Program-made: the position numbers and the translations under genes
In this document: piece by piece, positions 7,346 through 12,843 of the stretch
Layout: each line of letters begins with the position of its first letter
Position numbering within the stretch: position 1 is the stretch's first letter
DNA from: Actinobacteria bacterium UBA5176
Lineage (GTDB): Bacteria; Actinomycetota; UBA4738
Assembly: GCA_002413305.1 (NCBI GenBank)
Contig: DHWS01000115.1
Location: 10,910-23,752, forward strand
DNA: 12,843 bases
Reading direction: 5' to 3'
Notes under the pieces: model-generated
What the model was told of the DNA's origin: nothing
Seen by the model: only the letters and a program-made list of their open reading frames with translations
Databases searched by the model: none

Positions 7346-8067
7346 GAGCTCGGACCGGGTGCCAGCAACGATTCGACCCCCGGTGACGTCCCCGTCTGGT
7401 CGACGACGCGGCCATCACGAAGGAAGACCACCCGGTCGGCCCAGGAGGCAAGCTGGGCGTCATGGGTCACCACGACCCCCGCGACCCCGCGCTGGCAGGC
7501 CGCCCGCAGCAGCCGCATCACGGCCTCGCCATTGACCGAGTCCAACGCGCCGGTCGGTTCGTCGGCGAGCACCACCCGACGCTCCCCCACCACCGCCCGG
7601 GCGATCGCCACGCGCTGACGCTCGCCACCCGAGAGCTCGTCGGGATACCGGTCGGCCTGTTCGGAGAGGCCCATGCGCTCCAGTGCCTCCAGTCCGCTCG
7701 CAGCGGCTGCTCGAGCTCCAACGCCATCGAGCTCCAGAGGGAGCGCCACGTTCTCCACCGCGGTGAGCCCTGCGAGCAGGTTGAAGTCCTGGAAGACGTA
7801 GCCGACCGAATGGCGGCGCAGACGGGCCCGGTCGTTCCGCGAGAGCCGAGACACCTCACGTCCGGCCACCGCCACCTCGCCGCTGGTCGGCTCCTCCAGC
7901 GTGCCGGCGATCGTCAACAGAGTGCTCTTCCCGGACCCGCTCGGCCCCATCACCGCAACCAGCTCGCCGGCCTCGACCCGAAGATCCACGTCGCGCAGCG
8001 CTTGCACCTCGGTCGGCCCCGACCCGAAGACCTTCGACACCCGCCGCAGCTCGAGTTCCGCAGTCAT
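7342..8067 (-). CDS. ABC transporter ATP-binding protein (LolD/MacB family)
   Basis: This 241-residue ATPase has every expected motif: Walker A GPSGSGKS (41-48), Q-loop Gln93 in VFQDFN, signature LSGGE (145-149), Walker B VVLADE (165-170), D-loop GALD (173-176) and switch His202. Its length and the PTGALD and GYVFQDFNLL motifs are typical of the MacB/LolD/FtsE group that pairs with FtsX-type permeases. The start at 8067 is chosen because it overlaps the PadR stop codon (ATGA) and gives the standard MTAELELRRVSKVF beginning. The frame stays open further upstream, but that part lies antiparallel to nothing known and overlaps the regulator gene. It energises the permease encoded immediately downstream. 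Confidence 0.93.
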   Translation of the reverse strand: MTAELELRRVSKVFGSGPTEVQALRDVDLRVEAGELVAVMGPSGSGKSTLLTIAGTLEEPTSGEVAVAGREVSRLSRNDRARLRRHSVGYVFQDFNLLAGLTAVENVALPLELDGVGARAAAASGLEALERMGLSEQADRYPDELSGGERQRVAIARAVVGERRVVLADEPTGALDSVNGEAVMRLLRAACQRGVAGVVVTHDAQLASWADRVVFLRDGRVVDQTGTSPGVESLLAPGPSS

Positions 8068-8642
8068 CGCCGCGCCGCCAGCCTGCGCCGCGGCCCCGGC
8101 GCGACACGGCCCACCTTGACGGCGCCGGGGGCGGGGAGCCGCCTCACCCGAGCATCCGCAGCGTCGAGCCATCGGATGAGGGCGTCGAGTCTGAAGATCT
8201 CGGCGTCGACCACCAGTGCGACGCCGAGGTCGTCGAGCGCGTCCCCCTTGAGGCGCGTGTAACGCTGCATCAGCTCCACGAGGCGATGGCGATGGACCTG
8301 CAGCAGGCCCGGCACGTCCACACCCGGCACTCCCATCGCGACGAGCACCTTGATAACCAGTTCGTCGCGGGGCGGGATGGCATCGTCGGAAGGGGTGCGG
8401 AGCCACTCGTGGAGCTCGGTTCGGCCTGCACCCGTGATCCGAAATCCCTTCTGCGGGCCGTCCATCTCGGTGTCGTCCGACTCCACCAGCCCGTCGCGCT
8501 CGAGACGTTGCAGGGTCGTGTACACCTGCCCGATGTTGAGCGGCCACACCTCGCCCGTCCGCGCCTCGAACTCCTGGCGGAGCTGCAAGCCGTACTTCGG
8601 CCCTTCGCTCAACAGTGCCAGCAGGGCATGCCGGACGCTCAC
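8064..8642 (-). CDS. PadR-family transcriptional regulator
   Basis: This gene encodes 192 residues from a GTG at 8642; no upstream start is available in frame. The N-terminal winged helix is classic PadR: it begins VRHALLALLSEGPKYGLQL, followed by GQVYTTLQRLERDGLV and a GFRITGAGRTELHEWL wing. The C-terminal half is helical, as in the PadR dimerisation domain, and ends in an Arg-rich tail. PadR repressors are commonly encoded next to ABC exporters and bind dyads at their own promoter, releasing on binding a small molecule. Here the gene leads a three-gene operon with the ATPase and permease through ATGA overlaps. A dyad lies inside the -35/-10 region just upstream, fitting autorepression. The effector is unknown. 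Confidence 0.9.
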   Translation of the reverse strand: MSVRHALLALLSEGPKYGLQLRQEFEARTGEVWPLNIGQVYTTLQRLERDGLVESDDTEMDGPQKGFRITGAGRTELHEWLRTPSDDAIPPRDELVIKVLVAMGVPGVDVPGLLQVHRHRLVELMQRYTRLKGDALDDLGVALVVDAEIFRLDALIRWLDAADARVRRLPAPGAVKVGRVAPGPRRRLAARR

Positions 8643-8663
8643 ACCTGACCGCCACCCGAGTTC

Positions 8664-8687
8664 ATACCTAGTAGCATACTTAGTATT
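8664..8687. promoter_or_regulatory. Probable PadR operator
   Basis: The 11-nt dyad ATACT-T-AGTAT (8676-8686) sits across the 3' end of the spacer and the -10 element of the PadR operon promoter. A partly matching copy, ATACCTAGTAG (8664-8674), lies immediately next to it, so the two form a 12-bp tandem (9 of 12 identical) placed one helical turn apart. AT-rich dyads overlapping the core promoter are the usual site of PadR autorepression. Binding by this regulator is inferred. Confidence 0.5.
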
Positions 8688-8701
8688 CTCGAGCCGGTCA
8701 A
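8673..8701 (-). promoter_or_regulatory. Promoter of the PadR-ABC operon
   Basis: On the minus strand, TTGACC (8701-8696) and TATGCT (8678-8673) are separated by exactly 17 nt. These match the sigma-70 type consensus at 5 of 6 and 4 of 6 positions. Transcription would begin near 8666, leaving a leader of about 24 nt before the GTG of the regulator. Confidence 0.65.
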
Positions 8702-8784
8702 ACGGCCGGAGAGGTGGCGGAACCGATAGATTCGCCGCGCCCGCCCCGTCTCTTCAAGAGGCGATCCGATGCGGGGAACCTCGC

Positions 8785-8790
8785 TAGAGT
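8785..8790 (+). promoter_or_regulatory. Possible -10 element of the LuxR-type gene
   Basis: TAGAGT fits the TANNNT pattern common in high-GC bacteria and lies 22 nt before the ATG at 8812, which would leave a leader of about 15 nt. No good -35 element is visible. The dyad CTCTT-C-AAGAG (8750-8760) just upstream could be a regulator site. Confidence 0.25.
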
Positions 8791-8811
8791 TCCTCCAGTG
8801 TGGGAGAGGTC

Positions 8812-10438
8812 ATGAGCAGATCCGATCAACTCCATCGCGGCCGCGGAGCCTACGCGGGACAGCAATGGGGGGAGGCCTTCGCCCAGCTGATGGCTTCCGA
8901 TCATGAAGCGCCCCTGGAGATCGGGGATCTGGAGCGCCTCGCCGTGGCTGCCCATCTGGTCGGCCGAGACGACGAAAGTGCCAGATCTGGGCCCGCGCCC
9001 ACCACGAGTGTCTCCGCCTTGGCGATGCAGCGCGAGCCGCTCGGTGCGCCTTCTGGCTGGCGTTCGGCCTGCTGAACAAGGGCGAGCATGCCCGCGGGGG
9101 CGGCTGGCTCGCCCGGGCCAAGCGGCTGCTCGACGAGGCCGATCTGGACTGCGCGGAGCAGGGGTACCTGCTCATTCCGACCGCACTGCGGCATCTGGCG
9201 TCAGGCGATGCCCGAGCCGCATGCGCCGCATTCGAGCGGGCCGACGAGATCGCCAACCGGTTCGGCGAACCGGATCTCATGACCCTGGCACGGTTGGGCC
9301 GCGGTCAGGCGTTGATCCGGCTGGGCCAGGCGCCCGAGGGCGTCGGACTGCTCGACGAGGCCATGGTTGCGGTCACGGCTGGAGAGGTGTCTCCGGTCAT
9401 CGTCGGGACGGTCTATTGCGCCGTGATCGAAGCATGCCAGGAGATCTTCGATCTTCGTCGGGCGCAGGAATGGACCGAAGCCCTGAGCGATTGGTGCGAT
9501 TCTCAACCGGACCTCGTGCCATACCGAGGTCAGTGTCTGGTGCATCGAGCCGAGGTGTTGCAGCTGCGCGGGGCGTGGCCCGACGCCGTGAACGAGGCGA
9601 CGCGGGCGTGTGAGCGGCTCTCGGGCAGCCCGGCGGTCGGCGCCGCCTTCTATCAGCTGGCCGAACTGCACCGGCTTCGCGGCGAGTTGGCCGAGGCCGA
9701 ACGGGCCTACAGCAAGGCCAATCAGTGGGACGGCGCCCCCAGCCCGGCTTGGCACTGCTTCGGCTCACCCAAGGCCAGCTCGACAGCGCGGCGACGTACA
9801 TCCGCCGCGGGCTGGATGAGGCCGAGGACGGAGCGGCCTTGTCACGGCTGCTTCCCTCGTTCGTCGAGATCGTGCTTGCCGCCGGCGACGTGCCAGCCGC
9901 CCGCGCCGCCGCCGATCGGCTGTCGAGGATCGCCGAGGAGATGAACGCACGATTCCTCTACGCCGTGGCCGCCCAAGCCACCGGGGCGGTCCTCTTGGCC
10001 GAGGGCGATCCACGAGCCGCACTCGACGCTCTGCACGCTGCGTTGAAGGCCTGGCTGGAGCTCGAGGCGCCGTACGAGGGCGCCAGAGTCCGGACCCTGA
10101 TCGCATCGGCCCTCCGGGAGCTCGGGGACCGGGACAGCGCGGACATGGAGCTGGAGGTGGCCCGCCTGGCCTTGGAGCAGCTTGGCGCGGCGCCCGATCT
10201 CGCCCGGATGAAGGGACTCCCTCGGCCGGCGATGGCCAAGGTCTCAGGCCGTCTCTCCGGACGGGAGCTGGAGGTCCTGCTCCTCGTGGCGGAGGGCAAG
10301 ACCAACCGGGCCATCGCTGCGGAGCTCGTCATCAGCGAGAAGACCGCGGCTCGCCATGTCAGCAACATCTTCACCAAGCTGGGGCTGTCGAGCAGAGCCG
10401 CAGCCACGGCGTATGCCTACCAGCACGAACTCGTCTAG
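8812..10438 (+). pseudogene. TPR-LuxR family transcriptional regulator, interrupted by two apparent 1-bp deletions
   Basis: Read across three frames, this is a regulator of about 542 residues that starts at the ATG at 8812 (GGGAG at 8802-8806). Frame 1 runs to about 8982 (ends GRDDESA), frame 2 from there to about 9728 ([10 protein letters not shown] to SKANQW), and frame 3 from 9728 to the TAG at 10436 ([13 protein letters not shown] to AYQHELV). Each join is repaired by restoring one base in a short homopolymer: a C near 8982 and a G near 9728. No other stop interrupts the reading. The body is a series of helical TPR-like repeats, and the C-terminal LuxR HTH (about 10253-10411) contains LSGRELEVL and TNRAIAAELVISEKT. 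Regulators of this layout, without an ATPase domain, often accompany FAD oxidoreductase genes like the one downstream. It is either a recent pseudogene or intact with consensus errors; I cannot tell which. Confidence 0.8.
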
Positions 10439-10443
10439 GAGCC

Positions 10444-10460
10444 GCCAGGGACTTCCTGGC
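10444..10460 (+). terminator. Stem-loop after the LuxR-type gene
   Basis: GCCAGG-GACTT-CCTGGC is a perfect 6-bp stem that begins 5 nt after the TAG of the regulator. No T-run follows, so a standard intrinsic terminator is uncertain. A competing perfect stem is possible between AGGGAC (10447-10452) and GTCCCT (10467-10472). Confidence 0.35.
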
Positions 10461-10475
10461 CGTGCGGTCCCTCGG

Positions 10476-10533
10476 GCATGGGCAGAATTGCCCATCCTCC
10501 CCGCCGGCTCGAATTGCGCAATTCTCCCGATGC
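10476..10533. promoter_or_regulatory. Inverted pair of 19-nt operator-like sites upstream of the GNAT-oxidoreductase operon
   Basis: Site 1 (10476-10494, plus strand) and site 2 (10515-10533, read on the minus strand) share the consensus GCATSGGSAGAATTGCSCA, identical at 16 of 19 positions, and are separated by 20 nt. Each is itself embedded in a dyad: ATGGGCA-GAAT-TGCCCAT at 10478-10495 and the perfect 14-nt palindrome GAATTGCGCAATTC at 10511-10524. They lie 65-122 nt before the GNAT start, upstream of the likely core promoter, where an activator would bind. The LuxR-type regulator encoded just upstream is the natural candidate ligand; this is inferred from position. Confidence 0.55.
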
Positions 10534-10552
10534 GGTGACCACGCCGTTCCCC

Positions 10553-10558
10553 TAGCGT
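10553..10558 (+). promoter_or_regulatory. Possible -10 element of the GNAT-oxidoreductase operon
   Basis: TAGCGT fits TANNNT and would start transcription near 10565, about 33 nt before the coding start. No convincing -35 is seen, which would fit a promoter that depends on an activator bound at the sites upstream. Confidence 0.25.
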
Positions 10559-10597
10559 TTCGGATCGAGGGGTCCACCCACCTACCTGGAGGCGACC

Positions 10598-11290
10598 ATG
10601 ATGCGGGCCGACGACACCGAGGCACTGAAGGAACCGAACGGTGAGGCCATCTCCATCGGCCGGTTGGAGCGCGGGCAGATCAAGGAGGCAGCCAGGTTGT
10701 TCGCACGAGGTTTCGCGGACGAACGCTTCTTCTCCTATCTATTGCGGGGCCGGAGCCGGCGGGCCAGAGAGCGGGCGCTCGTTCCGATGTTCAGGGTCAT
10801 GATCCGCTCCTTCCTCCCGTTGGGCCACATCCACACGGCCTGCCTCGACGGCCGGCTCGTCGGCGCCGGCATCCGGGTCCCTCCGGGCGGCTATCCGATG
10901 CGCGGCCGGAAGCAGGCCCGTTTCATGCTTTCGATGATGCCGGCGTTCATCAAGTTGCTGGCCAGGGCGCCGTCCTCGCGCGAGCTCCTGAAGGTGCTGA
11001 AGGAGTTCGAACGCCTCCACCCGAAGGAGCCGCACTGGTACCTGATGTGGGTGGCGGTTGAGCCCGAGCTCCACGGTCGCGGGATCGGAGGCCGCCTCGC
11101 CCAGGAGGTGATCTCCCTCGCCGACGCCCAGGGGATGCCGTGTTACCTGGAGACGTTCGGCGTGGGCACGAAAGCTCTCTACCAGCATCGGGGATTCGTC
11201 GTTCGAGAGGAGATCCACCCGCTCCCGGCGGGCCCGGAGGGTTGGACGATGTGGCGTGACCCGCAGAGGACCGCGGAGGCGGCCGGATGA
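10598..11290 (+). CDS. GNAT-family N-acetyltransferase
   Basis: This gene encodes 230 residues from the ATG at 10598, behind GGAGG at 10588-10592; a second ATG at 10601 has equally good spacing. The C-terminal part is a clear GNAT acetyl-CoA binding fold: WYLMWVAVEPELHGRGIGG (147-165) is motif A with the pyrophosphate-binding R/Q-x-x-G-x-G pattern, and YQHRGF (195-200) is the usual helix near the C-terminus. The first ~145 residues are rich in Arg and less conserved, with a hydrophobic patch (FMLSMMPAFIKLLA, 109-122) also seen in related GNATs of about this size. The substrate is unknown. The stop overlaps the ATG of the FAD oxidoreductase (ATGA), so the two are made together. It is fully intact, unlike both neighbouring genes. 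Confidence 0.88.
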   Translation: MMRADDTEALKEPNGEAISIGRLERGQIKEAARLFARGFADERFFSYLLRGRSRRARERALVPMFRVMIRSFLPLGHIHTACLDGRLVGAGIRVPPGGYPMRGRKQARFMLSMMPAFIKLLARAPSSRELLKVLKEFERLHPKEPHWYLMWVAVEPELHGRGIGGRLAQEVISLADAQGMPCYLETFGVGTKALYQHRGFVVREEIHPLPAGPEGWTMWRDPQRTAEAAG

Positions 11291-12720
11291 GGGCCACGAC
11301 GGGGATCCGGATCGCCAGCCTCGACGGTGGAACCGTCGAAGTGACTCAGGGGGAACTGGACACCCTGGATGCCCGGGTCGAAGGCCCCCTCGTCCACCCG
11401 GGCGACGAGGGCTGGGACGACGCAGTGCTGATCTGGAACAGAACGGTGGCCAAGGTCCCTGCTCTCATCGTCCAACCCACATCGGCCCGCGACGTCACCG
11501 CCGCTGTTGACTTCGCCCGCCGGGGCGGGATCCTGATGAGCATCAAGGGCGGAGGCCACAACATCGCCGGAACCTCCCTCGCCGAGCGCGGCCTCACGCT
11601 CGACATGTCCCGCATGCGACGCGTCACCGTGGATCCCGATGTCCGGCTGGCGAACGTCGGACCCGGTTGCTTGCTCCGGGATGTCGATCGGGCAACGCAG
11701 GAACATGGGCTGGCTACCGTGCTCGGCTTCGTTTCGGAGACCGGCGTGGCGGGCCTGACGCTCGGCGGCGGCTTCGGCTACCTGACGCGGCGCTTCGGGT
11801 GGGCAGTCGACAACCTCGAAGAGGTTGAGATCGTCACCGCCGCCGGCGAGACCGTCGTCGCCAATCGAGAGACGAACGCGGAGCTCTTCTGGGGCCTGCG
11901 GGGCGGGGGCGGCAACCTCGGCGTGGTCACCCGGTTCACGTTTCGCCTCCATGAGGTCGGGCCGACCATCACCGGCGGCCTCATCCTGTGGAGCGCCGAC
12001 CGGGCCGACGAGGTGCTCAGGACCTACCGCGACCTCACCTAGTCGGCGCCTCGCGAGCTGACGTCCGCCTTGACCATCCGCCCGGCTCCGCCTGCCCCAT
12101 TCGTCCCCACGCCGTGGCACGGCAAGCTCGTCATCGGCATGCTGGTGTGCCACAGCGGCCGAGATCCGCAGACGGACCTCGCCCCGGTTCGCGGGCTCGG
12201 GAACCCGATCGTGGACCTCGTCATGGAGAAGCCGTACGTGGCCCAACAGTCGATGCTCGACGGTGCCGAACCGAAGGGGCTCAACTACTACTGGAAGTCC
12301 GAGTTCCTGCCCGAGCTGTCGACGGGCTTCCTCGACGCCTTCCGCGACGATGCGCTTATGGCCCCCTCGCCGTTGTCCAACTCGGTCATCTTCCACATCG
12401 GCGGTGCCCTGAACGAGCGCGCGGACGACGACGGGGCCGTGGGCAACCGCGGCGCGCGGTATCTGACGGGGTTCGCCGGTGCGTGGCCAGAGGGAGGCGC
12501 TGGCGAGGAGCAGGTGGCTTGGGTGCGGGAAGGGTGGAAGAGGATCCGGCCCTTCTCGACCGGCGGGAACTACGTCAACTTCCAGGTGGCCGAGGACGAC
12601 AGCGCTCGGATCGCCGACGCGTATGGGAAGAACCACGAACGGCTTCGGCGCATCAAGGCTTCCTTCGACCCGGAGAACCTGTTCCGCGTGAACCGGAACA
12701 TCACTCCGGCGGCTTCATGA
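11287..12720 (+). pseudogene. Berberine-bridge-type FAD-dependent oxidoreductase with an in-frame TAG
   Basis: One frame runs from the ATG at 11287 to the TGA at 12718 (477 residues), broken only by TAG at 12040-12042 (codon 252). The first part is an FAD_binding_4 (PCMH-type) domain: KGGGHN with the covalent FAD-binding His91, GLTLGGGFGYLTRRFG (156-171) and LFWGLRGGGGNLGVVTRF. The second part is a substrate domain that ends in a BBE motif, with YVNF at 429-432 and YGKNHERLRRIKASFDPENL close to the C-terminus. The Cys that gives a second FAD bond in bicovalent enzymes is Val149 here, so only the histidyl link is expected. At the TAG the reading ...RDLT-stop-SAPRELT fits a lost Glu or Gln codon (GAG or CAG). 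Translation restarting at a TTG at 12070 has no ribosome binding site. It is probably a recent nonsense mutation or a base-call error. Confidence 0.85.
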
Positions 12721-12725
12721 GTCAG

Positions 12726-12757
12726 CCGCCGGTCGCTCCACAGCCTGGGGCGGCGGG
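12726..12757 (+). terminator. GC-rich hairpin between the oxidoreductase gene and tRNA-Leu
   Basis: CGCTCC and GGGGCG can pair (one T-G wobble) and are extended by CCGC/GCGG across a small bulge. No T-run follows. It could end the oxidoreductase transcript, but GC-rich DNA makes such stems common. Confidence 0.2.
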
Positions 12758-12769
12758 TCAGGCTCGGCA

Positions 12770-12775
12770 TACACT
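12770..12775 (+). promoter_or_regulatory. Possible -10 element of the tRNA-Leu gene
   Basis: TACACT lies 16 nt before the first base of the tRNA and fits TANNNT with strong flanks (GCATACACTCT). A -35 hexamer is not evident at the expected distance. Confidence 0.35.
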
Positions 12776-12791
12776 CTGACCAGCACCTTTC

Positions 12792-12843
12792 GCGAGAGTG
12801 GCGGAACCCGGTAGACGCGCCGGACTTAGGATCCGGTGCCCGA
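12792..12843 (+). tRNA. trnL: tRNA-Leu, anticodon UAG (5' part, cut by the window end)
   Basis: The sequence starts with an acceptor strand GCGAGAG, then TG, a D-arm of leucine type (GCGGAACCCGGTAGACGC) and a perfect anticodon stem CCGGA/TCCGG (12820-12824 and 12832-12836) around the loop CTTAGGA. The anticodon is TAG at 12827-12829, reading CUA leucine codons. TGCCCGA begins the long variable arm typical of tRNA-Leu. The T-arm and the 3' acceptor strand lie beyond the window. Confidence 0.93.

Noticed and set aside
5814..7463. Second long minus-strand frame within the permease gene (549 codons).
   Set aside because: Arg/Gly/Pro-rich out-of-frame translation; the permease frame has membrane helices and FtsX features throughout.
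8068..8655. Extended N-terminus for the ABC ATPase.
   Set aside because: The extension overlaps the whole PadR gene in another frame and lacks any domain; the ATGA overlap at 8064-8067 marks the true start.
11179..12636. Long open frame on the minus strand opposite the FAD oxidoreductase (485 codons), spanning the TAG.
   Set aside because: The composition is that of an antisense shadow and it shows no domain. The plus-strand frame has FAD-binding and BBE motifs on both sides of the stop.
12043..12720. The downstream half of the oxidoreductase as a separate gene starting at TTG 12070.
   Set aside because: There is no ribosome binding site, the frame is the same as the upstream half, and the joined protein matches one family end to end.
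12827..12829. A tRNA with TAG in the anticodon lies close to a gene with an in-frame TAG, suggesting suppression.
   Set aside because: Anticodon UAG reads the leucine codon CUA, not the stop codon UAG. A suppressor would need anticodon CUA.

Overview
The window is very GC-rich, with frequent GTG starts and genes packed into overlapping operons. This suggests a high-GC Gram-positive-type lineage, either a deep-branching Actinomycetota or Chloroflexota; this is an inference from composition and gene style, not a phylogeny. The respiratory genes are not the canonical actinobacterial qcrCAB set, which has a three-helix Rieske protein and a dihaem cytochrome c. They are of the split b6/subunit-IV type.

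Region 1 (209-4754, + strand) is one tight operon for a cytochrome b/Rieske complex. It encodes a small two-helix membrane protein, a 616-residue GltD/NfnB-like flavoprotein fused to a 2[4Fe-4S] ferredoxin domain, a b6-like cytochrome b, a subunit-IV-like protein, a Tat-type Rieske protein and a membrane-anchored monohaem cytochrome c. The flavoprotein has FAD- and NAD(P)H-binding folds and many cysteines. Its place inside the operon suggests a bc-type complex that also exchanges electrons with NAD(P)H and/or ferredoxin. This is the most interesting system in the window.

Region 2 (4814-8701, - strand) is an operon of a PadR repressor, an ABC ATPase and a large FtsX/MacB-type permease, joined by ATGA overlaps. 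It is read from a recognisable promoter (TTGACC, 17 nt, TATGCT) that carries a dyad between and within its elements, which looks like PadR autoregulation.

Region 3 (8812-12720, + strand) is a TPR-LuxR regulator gene, then a GNAT acetyltransferase gene overlapping a berberine-bridge-type FAD oxidoreductase gene. The regulator appears to carry two single-base deletions and the oxidoreductase an in-frame TAG, while the acetyltransferase between them is intact. A pair of inverted 19-nt sites lies between the regulator and the GNAT gene and is a good candidate for the regulator's operator. The damage means either a decaying locus or consensus errors.

The window ends inside a tRNA-Leu gene (anticodon UAG) at 12792. 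I see no CRISPR array, insertion sequence, integrase or rRNA.
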